Of a stretch of DNA of 64,000 nt, positions 1 through 11,109 are shown piece after piece. Below the pieces are notes generated by a model. That model ran no database searches. It saw nothing but the letters and a program-made list of their open reading frames with translations, and had not been told where the DNA came from. Both the position numbers and the translations under genes were made by a program. The DNA lies in assembly GCA_018873225.1 (NCBI GenBank), contig JAEILZ010000001.1:4774001-4838000 (forward strand), read 5' to 3'. This DNA comes from [Phialemoniopsis] sp. UDSM-2020 (taxonomy: Eukaryota > Ascomycota > Sordariomycetes > Thyridiales > Thyridiaceae). Position 1 is the first letter of the stretch; each line of letters starts with the position of its first letter.

Positions 1-186
1 CGTCTCCATGGCCACGTTGGTGCCGCCAAAGGCAAAGAAGAGGAAGAGAAAGGTGCCTAAGAGCTCGCTGGTGGCGGCCACAGCGTGCTGCCTCTTCTTG
101 TTTGCCGACGCATTGCGAGTATGAATGCCATCAGAATGGGGGTTCTGACGTCCGCCGCGTCTCGGCCACCACGAGTTGCTGGGCAT
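1..186 (-). CDS. Aquaporin / MIP-family channel, N-terminal fragment (cut by window edge)
   Basis: Minus-strand frame open from an ATG at 184-186 to the left edge (62 codons). A basic, Ser/Asn-rich cytosolic tail of about 36 residues ends in KKRQHAVAATSELLGTFLF and runs into the first membrane helix (LLGTFLFLFFAFGGTNVA). The E-x-x-G-T-F-L-F-x-F pattern of helix 1 is typical of fungal aquaporins and aquaglyceroporins, which carry water or glycerol across plasma or vacuolar membranes. The NPA boxes lie outside the window, so the subfamily cannot be told. Just upstream (about 380-460) the minus strand is strongly pyrimidine-rich, as expected of a fungal 5' leader. The helix signature is clear, but the call rests on one helix. 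Confidence 0.72.
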   Translation of the reverse strand, partial: MPSNSWWPRRGGRQNPHSDGIHTRNASANKKRQHAVAATSELLGTFLFLFFAFGGTNVAMET

Positions 187-1417
187 GGTTGGTGAGGATT
201 GCTAGTTGTCGAGAGTGTGTGTAGAGATATACTAGGTAGTGTTGTTGATGGTTTTGATACTAGGACGATGCAGACTATGCAAACAGTCGAATATGATAAG
301 TTATTGAAGAGCGATGTCTCTGACAAGCGAAGCAGAGCAGCGAGTAAGTGATGCGATGATGTGAAGATATCGATGGCTTGAGAAGACTGGGAAGAAAGAA
401 AGGAAAACGAGGAGAGCAGAAGAAGGACGAAGATGAGGACGGAGAGAAGCTGGTATAAAGAAGGCGCCAGGCTGTGATTTCGGGGGGAAACAACACTTCA
501 GGTAAGACACTCGATACGAGAGAGAAGGAACTAGCGCAGCCACCCGCCCTGTCCCTGTCGAGAACATCAAGATCCGTCACTCTTGCCATCTTCCGACGAC
601 AAGGAACGATGCTGGGGTTGTTTCCGGCTTCGCCTTTCGCGTCATGCTTCGCCAAGTGCCGTCGACGTCGTTGCAGCAAACGGCGACGAGGTCTCGCAAG
701 AGGGTTGCGCCGGAGGATGTCACAGTGCTTGCACAAGAGACGGGTGCAACCCGACCGGAGATGCTCCTCTCTTGCCTCAATCTCGCCATTCTCGACAAGC
801 ATGATATTCTAAACCGGTCGGCCTCCGTCTTAGTCGTCGCTGTCTGCTCATCGGTCGGCGTCGACAAGCCGGATCAGCATGAGATATTCCGACGCTGACC
901 TCATAGCAATCAACACTCCTGCTTCATCCCGGTTGACTTCAAGCATGTGTGCCCAATGCATCGTATGTTGTTCTGTCGGACAAGAATCGCCAGAGTTGCA
1001 GTTTCGGGTAGATCATCTGCGATCACACTCAAATGGCATCTGCCGCGCGCTGCCGACCCTGCAATGGCAATAAGCTTCATGCCCTGCGCCTGCTTGCTTG
1101 CCTTGGTGGGTGGTGCATGAACGGCGTAACTACTCCAACAGAATCTGAGCGACCTGCCACCTCCGCATATCCGGTGTCACAAAGACAAATGCCGTACGAC
1201 ATGGCCGCCGTCGGGTGTGTCACACAGACTCATATCACGAAATGGACTCTGCACCAAAATCACTCTTCAAAGCCAAGCAAAAGGCAACTCGCATAACTTT
1301 ACTTCTCCTAGATTCTCTGACTAAGTAAGCACACACGAACAAGCGAGCGGGGAGTTGAGCACCGCACACAGACGAACAGAGGCACACAAGGGGACACGAC
1401 ATCACAGACACAGGCAA
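187..1417. other. Intergenic: aquaporin promoter/leader and IDO 3' flank
   Basis: No convincing gene. Several overlapping frames of 60-175 codons occur on both strands with no recognisable domain. The segment at about 380-460 is purine-rich on the plus strand (CT-rich on the minus strand), fitting a leader of the aquaporin gene. Confidence 0.6.
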
Positions 1418-2998
1418 TCAGTAGTTGCAGATGCCCCCGACGTCATCGTCGACGGTCCACGTCCCCGCCAGGCCGTTGACCTCGACCTCCTCGGTCTGCA
1501 GCGCGCCCTCCCCGTCCTTGCCGGCGAAGAAGTCGCCCGCGCCCTCGCGCTTCATGTTGCGGCTCATGAAGCGCCGCGTCCACTCCTCGACCGCCGGCTC
1601 GCCCGTCTCGTCGCGCGCCTGCTTGAGGAAGCTGATGAGCGCCGTGCCGCCCGTGCCCTTGAGGTTCTTCTTCTGCTCCTCTCCACCCTTGTTCGCGGTG
1701 TGCGCCTCGAACGCGATGCCCACCGACGCAGTGGCCAGGTTGCGCTTCTTGGCCGGCCCGCCTCCGCGCGGGGGCGCGGTGACGGGGTTCGGCGCCTGGG
1801 CGGTGACGGAGCCGCGCCGGCGCACGGCCTCGGGGCTGCGCGAGCGAGACCGCGCGCGCACCTCGCGTGAGGGCAGGACGATGTACCGGCTCACGATGCC
1901 GATGTGCTTGTCGCGCATGGCGCGCAGCATCGACAGGCAGCCGTCGTAGGCGATGCACAGCGGCTTGTCGTCGGGGCGGGACTCGACGAACTCGCGAATG
2001 TTGGCCACGGCGCTCACGTCATTCAGAAACCGCGCGTGCGGGCCCGGCATGTACCGGCGCATGTCGATGATGAAGTTGTGGCGCGGCGCCGGCGGCGCGT
2101 GGCCACCGGCGGCGTCGGGCTTGGGCTTCTTCTGGACGTCGCCCGTAGGGCGGTGCTCGATGCCCAGCACAATGTCGAAGAACTGGATCAGGCTGCTCTG
2201 GGCGTTGCTGCCGCCGCTGTACTGCGTGTACTGCTCATTGCCGGAGCCGTCCTCGTAGATGAGCCCGTGCGGCAGGCCCGCCTCGGCCATGTTCTTGGTG
2301 CCGGCGAGGAAGGGCCGGATGCGGTGGTAGAAAATTGTCGGGTCGCAGCTCTCGTGGATGCGCTGGAGCAGCTCCACAAGGTCGTCTAGGCGCTCGGCGA
2401 AGCTGCGCAGACAGCGCGTCACGACGGCGGCATCGCCCTCGCGCGCCGCGGCGATGGCCGTCATCATGAGCGACATGATGGGCCCACCGCGGGCCTCCAT
2501 GGCGACGCTGACGAGGTAGAACCACGACTCGTCGAGGCTGCCCGTGAACGTGTGCAGCGTGGCGAGGTTCTCGAGGTGGTCGATCCCCTCGTCCATGAAC
2601 AGGGGCTTGAAGTTCCACAGGCACACGGCGGCGTAGGTGCCGATGGGCGGGAGCTCGACACGTTTGGAGACCTTGAGCAGCGGGATGGAGATGGGCGGCG
2701 GCAGGCGGTCGCTGGGGCCGTCACCGCCCCAGATGTAGCCGTGGGCTATGAAGGTCAGCAGCGAGTAGGCCCTCCGCCATTCCGCGTCGTGTTCCAGACC
2801 GACGGTGGAGAGCACGGGGAGGCGGTCGACGACGCCGCGCAGCCGCTTGCTGAGGATGAGGCCCTGGAGGTTGGCGGCGACGGCCTCCCACTTGTTGTAG
2901 TAGGGGTCCGGGAGTCTCGTCAGCGGCAGGACCTCGGGGAGGAAGCCGTGCGTGGGCGAGACTCCATAGTCGCTCAGGACGGGGATGGGTGGAAGCAT
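1418..2998 (-). CDS. Indoleamine 2,3-dioxygenase-family haem protein
   Basis: Single-exon gene of 526 residues starting at the ATG at 2996-2998 (MLPPIPVLSDYGVSPTHGFL, a typical IDO N-terminus). The frame stays open 40 codons further upstream, but only to a TTG. IDO oxidatively opens the indole ring of L-tryptophan to N-formylkynurenine, the first step of the kynurenine/NAD pathway, in the cytosol. Family blocks in order: WRRAYSLLTFIAHGYIWG, GGSNAQSSLIQFFDIVLGIE, RRYMPGPHARFL, and DKHIGIVSRYIVLPS, which holds the proximal haem histidine. The C-terminal GTGGTALISFLKQARDET block is also present. The protein is longer than animal IDOs because of an Arg/Ser- and Pro/Gly-rich insert between the haem-His block and the GTGGT block. 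Fungi often have several IDO paralogues, so this need not be the biosynthetic BNA2. Confidence 0.93.
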   Translation of the reverse strand: MLPPIPVLSDYGVSPTHGFLPEVLPLTRLPDPYYNKWEAVAANLQGLILSKRLRGVVDRLPVLSTVGLEHDAEWRRAYSLLTFIAHGYIWGGDGPSDRLPPPISIPLLKVSKRVELPPIGTYAAVCLWNFKPLFMDEGIDHLENLATLHTFTGSLDESWFYLVSVAMEARGGPIMSLMMTAIAAAREGDAAVVTRCLRSFAERLDDLVELLQRIHESCDPTIFYHRIRPFLAGTKNMAEAGLPHGLIYEDGSGNEQYTQYSGGSNAQSSLIQFFDIVLGIEHRPTGDVQKKPKPDAAGGHAPPAPRHNFIIDMRRYMPGPHARFLNDVSAVANIREFVESRPDDKPLCIAYDGCLSMLRAMRDKHIGIVSRYIVLPSREVRARSRSRSPEAVRRRGSVTAQAPNPVTAPPRGGGPAKKRNLATASVGIAFEAHTANKGGEEQKKNLKGTGGTALISFLKQARDETGEPAVEEWTRRFMSRNMKREGAGDFFAGKDGEGALQTEEVEVNGLAGTWTVDDDVGGICNY

Positions 2999-5602
2999 GA
3001 CTTTTTTTGCTGTAGCTGAGTGATGCCTCGCTGTTGCTGTTGAGCTTTCAACTGGTTGGTTGACGTTCTGTATTCCAAGAACGGTGATGGGCAGAGCAAG
3101 TGATGTCGCACGGTCCAATGGTAGATCTGGCAGTTGAAGATTGGTGAAGTAGTTGGTAGTTTACTTCAATGAGGCTTTTCACAGCTCAGTTGGAGTTGGA
3201 TTCAGTGGTTGATCTCTTTCGAGATTGATGACGATTCAAACGAAAATGTCCTGACGCAAGGAGTATACAGATGTCACTCTGTGATACTCCTCAGCCGTGC
3301 GAGAACTCGGTTGAGTCGCGATCATGTAAGGCTGGGTGGTTTGGTGATGGCTCTTGTATGAGGCTACAAAATCCAAGATGGTTGGTGAAGACTGAAATTC
3401 TTTAGGAAAAAGAAAGGGTTTTATGGGGAACTTTTTGGGGGAGACAATTCCTTTTATTCAAGTGAACTAAATTAATGACCTGTTTACGAAATGTTGGGGA
3501 GAACTGACTGCGCAATTGCGAGTGTGTGTGTGGGTGTGTGAGAGAATTAAAAATTCGCCTCCAGGCTATTCCTCATTCTCCCGACTGTTTGATGTTTAGC
3601 GCCGACTAAGGCCAGAGACAAGACTCACAAGTTGGTTTACAGAGTGGGATGGGCCAAGGGAAACTGGCCAAGAAGGCCGGACCGTCCGGTTGATGGCGTA
3701 CTTGGACTGTTGTGTGGGGAAATGGACTGACGGAGACATCTCGAGTGCTGGGTGTTTGTCAATTGCGTTTTCAAGAGAAAGAATAACATCAATCATAGGC
3801 ATCCTTAATCGAGTCGCTTCATCCCGCTTGAGCCGCCGCCGCAAATTCAGTCTCCGAACCCGGCGGCCTCTGAGAGCAGCGAAAGGCTTGCAGGCGTTTT
3901 CGCGCTCCAATCAAAGAGGGCCGGTCCGGCCTGGGCAAAAGGACTGAGATTCCCGCGTGTCTCTCGAGAACCTCGTTAGCGTGCAGGGAAATTCAAATGA
4001 TGGGGGTGAGCGGATGGCTATATCCTACCAACTGATGGAAATACATTACGAGAAGCCATCTTCCAATTTCGAGGTAGGTGGTTAGGCTCCGTGGCCGCCC
4101 GGGGTAAAGGCTCTGAGGCGGACCAACGGCGAGACTTGGATGTCAAGCGCGGGGTTCTTAGTGGAACGGATCGGTCGTGACGAGGCCTGGGTTGGTAATC
4201 AGAACACCATCAGAACACCAGCATATGTCCGTCCGGAGGTCAGCCTTATTATTGCTGCAGGTTCACTAGATTGTCCAGCTTATGAGCACCAGGCCTAGCA
4301 TCCCATGTCAGCCGAGCTCCCCCTAAGCTATGCTTTATCAGCACCTCATCGTGGGTAAGGTAAGATCCGACCCGAGGCCCGGCCTGGACCCCGTGCGCTC
4401 GCTTTTGAGCCGTGTCGGTCCATACCCAGGCGAAGGATCGTTTAGCACGGGCAGATCGTACATATAACAGTCTGGCGACTGTGTCACTCGAGCAAGTCCG
4501 GCGTCACTTCCTTTTGGACATAAATGCTTCAATTCCTGACGCTCACACCCATGCACAGACGCAGCACGGGGTTGCTCCGAAGTCCAACGGCTCTCCTGGC
4601 CTGCTGGCCCTCCGCTCCGGCGGCCAAGTCACACAAGACGGACTGGATTCCGCCGCATAGGCTATTAAATGATTATTGAGCGGCGCAATGTCTGATGGGT
4701 ATCACTGTAAGCCGCAAAAACAAAGTGCTTACATGCCTTGGCAGGGGATGGTCGCAAGCTCCAGCTGCCGCCGGAATTGGTAATTACAGGTAGCTAACAT
4801 GACGCCCGGCATCACAAACCCTGTCCGACCGGACGCAGCTAGATGAGGTAACTTGATGTCCTACATATTAGTGACCAGGCAGTTCTTACCGGAGGAAGGC
4901 AGAAGAAGTCTCCAGAGCTGACGTCTGCCTCGTGAAACCCTCCGCCACTGAATCTGGCACCTGAAACGTACGCCCTGCAGCCCGTGGCCCTCCAAAGTGC
5001 AACGGTTGGTGGTGCTTCGGTAGATGGCTCTCGGATCATCGCCATTCTGGGCACGGGTCGGCTTCTGGCGAGTTTCTTCCCGTTTCCACTTGGACTCTGC
5101 TTATAAATCCACCGTGAAGCAAAACAGGGAGTTTGCATATCAACCGGCATGCCTTTCTTTAGTAATCCATGCCCTTTGAGGGACATTAGCTAGCCCGGAA
5201 CCCGCTTGGACCTGCGGGAGAGAGCGCGCGCGGGGAAGCCTAGAATGCCCTGGTAGGCTATCAGTGGATGGGTACGAAGTAGGTCCATCAACACGAAGAC
5301 CCTGCAAGGTGCAGCCTTCGAGCAAAGAGGCCAAGTGGTTCCCGGAACGGGTCGTAGTCCTTGACAGCGTGTGCCAGATCTGAAAGGGGCGGTCCTCGAC
5401 GTTTATATAGGGTTGGTGGTCGCCCACTTCGGGTCCATGGTCGATTGCTTCATCAGTGCCCGGAATTGCGACATCCAAAATCCCCGAACTTCATCCCACT
5501 TACACACATACACACACACTTCACGCCTCTTGTAAACCCCCCTCCCACACGAACAAGGTCACCCAAACCCCACGCCCGTCCTTCACGTATACGTAAGAAA
5601 CA
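2999..5602. other. Intergenic 2.6 kb between IDO and the DUF1993 gene
   Basis: No supported gene. The left end is the IDO upstream region, with an AT-rich stretch at about 3400-3560. Short frames at 3596-3947, 4338-4660 and 4839-5478 overlap on both strands and show no domain. The right end holds a TATA-like site and a C/A-rich leader before the DUF1993 start. Confidence 0.6.
5402..5409 (+). promoter_or_regulatory. TATA-like box upstream of the DUF1993 gene
   Basis: TTTATATAG lies about 195 bases before the ATG at 5603, followed by a C/A-rich leader without long open frames. Position and composition fit a core promoter. There is no expression evidence. Confidence 0.35.
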
Positions 5603-6203
5603 ATGCCCGCCACCACCGTGCACGACTCGTCGGTCGTCCTCCTGGGCCGGGCCCTGGAGGCGCTCAAGGGCCTGCTGACCAAGGCCGAGGCGCACGCCGT
5701 GGCCAACGGCCTCGACCCGGACACGTACGCCTCCGCCCGGCTGTCGCCAGACATGTTGCCCCTGACCTTCCAGGTGCAGACCGTCTCCAACACGACCAAG
5801 AAGTGCCTCGAGCGCCTGACGGGGCGGGCCCTGCAGACGTTCGCCGACGACGAGAAGACCATCGGCCAGCTCAAGCAGCGCGTCGACCAGACGATCGCGC
5901 TGGTCAAGGCCGTCAAGCCCGAGGAGATCAACGGCAACGAGGACGCCCGTGTCGAGATGTAAGTTTTTCCTCTTACTGACCGTTTCGAAGACGGGACTGA
6001 GTGTGCTGACGACCCTGATATATAGCAACATGGGCAAGGCCGGCTCCATGGACGTCACCAGGGTCGGCATGGTGTACGGTTACTCCATCCCCAACGCCTT
6101 CTTCCACCTGAACATGGTGTACGCTATCTTGCGTGCGCAGGGCGTGCCTCTGGCTAAGGCTGACTACCTCGGTTCTTTCCTGCTGCCGCAAAAGCTGGAT
6201 TAA
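5603..6203 (+). CDS. DUF1993 family protein
   Basis: Two exons, 5603-5958 and 6026-6203, joined across an intron with GTAAGT donor and TATAG acceptor; the product has 177 residues. The first exon gives a helical N-terminal part (HDSSVVLLGRALEALKGLL...). The second gives MGKAGSMDVTRVGMVYGYSI and PNAFFHLNMVYAILRAQGV, where an aligned His in a four-helix-bundle-like context is the hallmark of DUF1993. This resembles the DinB/YfiT-type fold. Family members are small soluble proteins without an assigned reaction. Splicing restores the conserved VEINMGKAG junction, whereas the unspliced frame stops soon after the donor. The gene runs head-to-tail with the vps23 gene 600 bases downstream. Confidence 0.85.
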
Positions 6204-6805
6204 GTGTGGTCATTGCCAATTCTGTGCAAAGACAACATGCGTGATGATATCCGGATGATGATTTCCAGCAATATCGGATGGTGTTATGTGAGCAAAGGAC
6301 AGCGAAAAGCGACTAGCACCCGACATTTTGATAAAATCTATGAGAGCGAGCATTCAAAATAAATAGATATAAATTGATTAGATATGGTCTATTTCAACAT
6401 CTCTTGAAACTCATCAACTCATTGCCCAGTGGGATGGCGTGTGATGAGCCCGCCATATTGGGTCCAATAACAGCCCTGCAGCGGGTGTGGCTGCTGAGTG
6501 ATGCTCTAGAAACAACCTTGAATTGACAGCTCGGACGCCTGTGACTTCCACTTGCAGTTAGCTCTACAGCGGCCACTCCCCTGGAACCCCCACGTTTTGT
6601 GGTTTGGCTGGTTTCCAATCAGCACAGAGCACATTGACCAAGCCCCCGCTAAAGCTGCCAAGCAAGCTTCAAGCTTGGGTCGTCCCAACCTCACGACGAC
6701 GCATCATCGTCCAAACCCGCTGCGCACACTCGAAGACTGCAACACATGCCCACGACCATGATAAGGTGACGTGCTGCACGGCCCTCCCACACCTCCGACT
6801 ACACG
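6204..6805. other. Intergenic: DUF1993 3' flank and vps23 promoter
   Basis: Starts with AT-rich sequence (6300-6400) suited to 3' processing of the DUF1993 transcript. The remainder is the vps23 upstream region. No supported gene. Confidence 0.6.
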
Positions 6806-8680
6806 ATGCCGGTCCAGCAGCACATCCTGAACTGGCTCTACAGCGTCCTCACCAGTGTATGCCGGCCCCGCTGAGGTGTCGCAATCGCCGCATGCTCCTC
6901 GTCCCTTACTGACCTTACCTTCTCTCGACAGGAATATCACGATGTGAACCGCACCTACAACGACGTCGCGCAGGCTCTATCACAGTATCCTTCGCTTTCC
7001 CCGAGGACAGATGTCCATAGTATGTCACTCTCCTACTATGCGGATGCTCGCATGATGCTCGCATGCGCTGCCGCCGGTTTCAAGCTTTGAAGCTAACCCT
7101 GGCAACTCTTCTCTACGATAGCCTTCCCTAACGGCGTCTCTGCGCTGCTCCTACACCTCTCCGGCACGATCCCCGTTCTCTTCCGCGGCACGACATACCG
7201 CTTCCCCGTCTCGATATGGATACCGCACGCATACCCCCGCGAGGCGCCCCTCGTCTACGTCACGCCCACCGACACGATGATGGTGCGGCCAGGACAGCAC
7301 GTCGACCCCCAGGGGCAGGTCTACCACCCGTACCTGGTTGGGTGGGCCGAGTTTTGGGATGTGAGTTGTGCTATGCCGGCGTTAAAACTGCGCATTGGCT
7401 TGGATCTAAGCTGATACCCGAAACAGAAGTCAAGTCTGCTCGATTTCATGGCCATCCTCCGCGACATATTTGCGAAGGAACCTCCAGTCATATCTCGGCA
7501 GGGTGCAAGATCCGCGCCACCAACACAACAGCAACAGCAGGTAGCATCGCCACCTCCCGTTCCTCCACTACCGCAAGACATGACACCGCGTACGGCAACG
7601 AGCACACACTCCCCGGCGCCAGACCAAGGCCGTCCGCCCCCGCCTCCTCCCAAGCCATACGAGCATCCGGTGCACGGGCAGACTGGACCGCCGCTGCCGC
7701 CGCATCCAGGCCGGCCCGGAAGTCAGTATGGCGCTGGGGTGCCCCACCAGCAGCAGCAGCATACACCACCTCGACCGTCTCGGTACGACTCGGCTCCCCC
7801 CTTACCCCCTCAAGAGCTGCCGACCGGCGCCTACCAACAAGCCAGACCACCACCTCCTCCTACGCAGGCAGTAGACCCTAGATATCAGTCACCTCCAGCC
7901 CAGTACCCCCACCAACAAGGGCCACCACCCCCTCAACAACCACCCTACTCATCACCGGATCCCAGACGGATCTCATCCTTCCCACCACCTACACAGTACG
8001 GCGCTCCTCCTCCCCAACATCCATGGCAGCAACAACCACAACCACCGCATCCTCTCCAGCCCCAAACCCAACCCCAGCCTAAGGCTCCCCCACCACCAGA
8101 CATCATGGACGAACCCCTCACCCTCGCCATCCCTTCGCCCTCCTCGGCCCTCCCCGCGCCGCCCATCCCGCCCAACCCGGAAAAGGACGCCCTGCTGCAC
8201 CAGCTCGCGCAGACGCTGCACTCGATGCGCGAGCACAGCAGGCAGCAGAATGAGTCGTCGCTCGCCGGCCTCCAAGCCCAGCGCACTGCTATGCTCAACG
8301 CCCTGTCCGCCATGCAGTCCGAGCACTCCCAGCTGGCGCAGATCTCGGCCCTTCTGCAGTCCAACACCTCCGCGCTGCACGAGGCGCTGCGCCGCGCCGA
8401 CGGCGTGATCGAAGACTCGGCCCGGCACCCCGCCCCGGCCATCGACGAGTTGCTTGTCGCCCCCACGGTCGTGGCGAATCAGCTGTACGATCTTGTCGCT
8501 GAGGAGCGCGCGCTAGCAGACGCCGTGTTTGTGCTGGGCAGGGCGGTCGAGAGGGGCCGCGTGAGCCCCGTCGTATTTGCCAAGATGACGCGGAGCCTGG
8601 CGCGCGAGTGGTTCTTGAAGAAGGCGCTCGTGCGGAAAGTTGGGAGGGGCATGGGGCTTGTTGCCTGGAGGGACGCGTAA
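6806..8680 (+). CDS. vps23: ESCRT-I subunit Vps23/TSG101 (UEV domain protein)
   Basis: Four exons: 6806-6856, 6932-7019, 7122-7360, 7427-8680, giving 543 residues. Residues 1 to about 145 form a UEV domain (RTYNDVAQALSQYPSLSPRT, TFPNGVSALLLHLSGTIPVL, YRFPVSIWIPHAYPREAPLV, VYHPYLVGWAEFWDKSSLLD). The catalytic Cys of E2 enzymes is absent, as expected for a ubiquitin-binding variant. Next comes a long Pro/Gln-rich linker (about 150-370), then a coiled coil (LHQLAQTLHSMREHSRQQNE...), then the C-terminal steadiness box (LVAEERALADAVFVLGRAVE to FLKKALVRKV). In ESCRT-I the protein sorts ubiquitylated cargo into multivesicular bodies. In filamentous fungi it also acts in the alkaline pH-signalling (Pal/Rim) branch. 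The linker is longer than in animal TSG101. Confidence 0.93.
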
Positions 8681-10313
8681 GGGCATGGCAGACCGCAGTA
8701 AATGTGAGAAATGGGGATTTGGTGGGCATGTGATGTCATGTAGTTCCAGCGTTTGCCATTTCGGAATGAAGTGTTTCTTGAGATGAGAAAGGAGATCGGT
8801 TTCATGTTGTGTTGTGTGACGTGATGAGAAGTCATGATGTTGCAAGAAGCTGCCGAAGTGAAGACCGGTGCTTGATCATGGTACCCCGTGGAAGATATCA
8901 AAACGTTTGTTGCCATGTAAATTGTTGAGATACTTGTTCTCACAAGTCACAGCATTACCGGTCTTCAAGAGATGATTTTCCAAATGATCTTTCCAGATAA
9001 TTGCATCATCAGTCTTAGATTTTGTCTATTCCAGTGCCTTTCCTTTCAAGTAAGCTTTTCTCAATTCTAACTTTGAGGGGTATCATCAAAATGAAAGATA
9101 GAAATCAATGCCAAAACTTTTTACCCATGACCGTTCTGCAAAAGAAAGCCCATCCACAACACACACACTGCCAGCTCTATCGTTGCAACAGCAGTTCATC
9201 TCGCAACATCATCTTGAGCATCATCACCATCACCAACATAAGTGCATCTTCTCAAACCAGAACCAAACGTCGGAGGGGTCTCAAAGGTGTAGGTGCTCCC
9301 ATCAACTCAAACTCAGTTTCTTTCGCTGCTAACCGCCCACAAAAACTAAAACTTCTCTTCTTTTGTCTTGTTTTTCTTCAACTCAACTCTCCCAAACTTC
9401 ACACACTCCTTTCATCCATAGCCTAGGAGTATTCTCAGCTAGTGTTGTCGTTGTTTCTTTTTCGCTCCTCGTCTCGCACTTCCTCAAGGGGTCAAAAGGG
9501 GGGGCCACTGCAAAAACGTTCTCTCTTTCAAAAACCGCCCGCCACACAACTCTACCCAACACAGAATCAAGCACACTCTTTCTTGTCCTTCTGTCCACAT
9601 TCTCCTTCTCTTCCACTCGAACCACCTTCCCAAAGAAGATGGCTATCGCCGAACAGCAGAGCCACTTTGCCAGGGTCGTCACTATTGTCCATCGAGAGGG
9701 CGATTCCCCAAGGCAAAGGGCAAGAATGAGATGAATAAAAGTGAGCATGATGTCGTCAAGTCGTGAACCCGGGGTATCTTCCAAAAAGTTCCCACAAGAA
9801 AAGGCCAGTTTGGTTCTTCAGGTGCAATAAGGAAGAAGAAGGCAAACCTCCTTGCTCTCCCTCCAGCGCACAATGCTGATTCCTTGTAATTTGAAAGGTA
9901 ACCGAACCGTTCCGTAAAATGTTATGCAGTGATAAGAAGCGAGAGCATCCGGTCTCTCAAAAAGAAGGTGAAGGATCTGAGGCGATTCGCTGTGTTTACC
10001 GTTTTGCTCCCAGAAAAGAAAAATGAATTGTGATGATGCAAGGGTAAATGACAAGTCCGGGTGCGCGCTGACGGAAAAGGCAATAGAACACCAAATCGCA
10101 AGAGCGATCCCGAACCGTGATAATGCAAACAAGAATCGATCATGTGGTTTAAAACAAAAGTCGCGGGAGGCTGGCGTTACGCAATCCGGGCAGCAACCGC
10201 ATGACGATATGAAGGTGCATAATGGTGCGCAGTTACTTCCTCCAACTCAGCCCATGGATTCTTCGGAACTTGGCTGGTCTGTCGGGTGCCGCACTCCACG
10301 TCTGGTTCGCTGT
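8681..10313. other. Intergenic between convergent vps23 and gis2-like genes
   Basis: Holds two 3' flanks. The middle (9020-9640) is C/T/A-rich on the plus strand and leader-like, with a 134-codon frame at 9022-9426 of low-complexity Ser/Thr/Gln composition. I see no domain there. A transcribed non-coding or short-peptide unit cannot be excluded. Confidence 0.5.
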
Positions 10314-11109
10314 CTATGCGACGGGAGCGATGGGGGCGACGGCCGGAGCGGCGACGTTGGAGCCATCCTGCTGGAGAGAGGGGATCTCGGCCGGAATCTC
10401 GCCCTGAGGGACGTTCTTCTGAGGGCAGTCACGCGAGATGTGGCCGGCCTCACCGCACTGGTAGCAGGTCTTGCCGGCGGTGTTGAGCGGGCCGCCGTTG
10501 GGGGCGGTGCAGTCCCGGGAGATGTGGCCGAGCTTGCCGCAGGCGTAGCACTTCATTGCCTGTGCCTGGCAGTCGCGGGCGAAGTGGTTAGGGCCGCCGC
10601 ACTTGTAGCAGGTGGCAGGGCGAGGGCCGCCGGGGAAGCCACCACGGCCGTAGCCGCCGTAGCCGCCACGGCCAACGGGACCGCCACGACCCATGCCGAC
10701 AGCAGCAGGGTTAGGGCAGGCGCGCTGGCAACAGTTAGTCTCGGGGCCGGTGCGCAAAGAAAGTCAGTCATGACACTCACAGCAAGGTGACCAGGCTGGC
10801 CGCAGTTATAGCAGCGGCCGCTAGTGCCGGCACCGGTCAGGCGCAGAGTCGGGCAGTCAGCTTGAACGTGGCCGAGGCCTTGGCAATGATAGCACTGTTT
10901 GGCCTCGGTGGTACGGGGAAGAGGGCATCCGTTGGACTCGTGGCCGGGCTGCTTGCCTATGAATTGGGTCAGTTCCTATACCCAGTAGGTCATGTATCAG
11001 AGGTTGTGAACTCACAGTTGTAGCAAAGGCGCTCAGCAGAGGAGCAGACCTCAGCGTAGTGGCCAACGTTGCCACATTTGTAGCAGGCACGACGAGAGAG
11101 CGAAGACAT
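10314..11109 (-). CDS. CCHC zinc-knuckle nucleic-acid-binding protein (Gis2/CNBP/Byr3 type)
   Basis: Three minus-strand exons, 11109-11016, 10956-10781 and 10724-10314, encode 226 residues. Seven CX2CX4HX4C knuckles are visible: CYKCGNVGHYAEVC (9-22), CYNCKQPGHESNGC, CYHCQGLGHVQADC, CYNCGQPGHLARAC, CYKCGGPNHFARDC, CYACGKLGHISRDC and CYQCGEAGHISRDC. Both introns fall inside or beside knuckles, and splicing restores the spacing. An Arg/Gly-rich linker (MGRGGPVGRGGYGGYGRGG) separates knuckles 4 and 5, and the tail is Ala/Pro-rich. Gis2/CNBP proteins bind single-stranded nucleic acid and associate with translating mRNPs. Seven knuckles match yeast Gis2 and animal CNBP. An acceptor-like CAG with a GCTAAC branch site 16-40 bases before the ATG hints at an extra intron in the leader. 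Confidence 0.93.

Noticed and set aside
2999..3118. 40-codon N-terminal extension of the IDO frame
   Set aside because: Begins with TTG, not ATG, and the translation is leader-like. The ATG at 2998 matches the family start.
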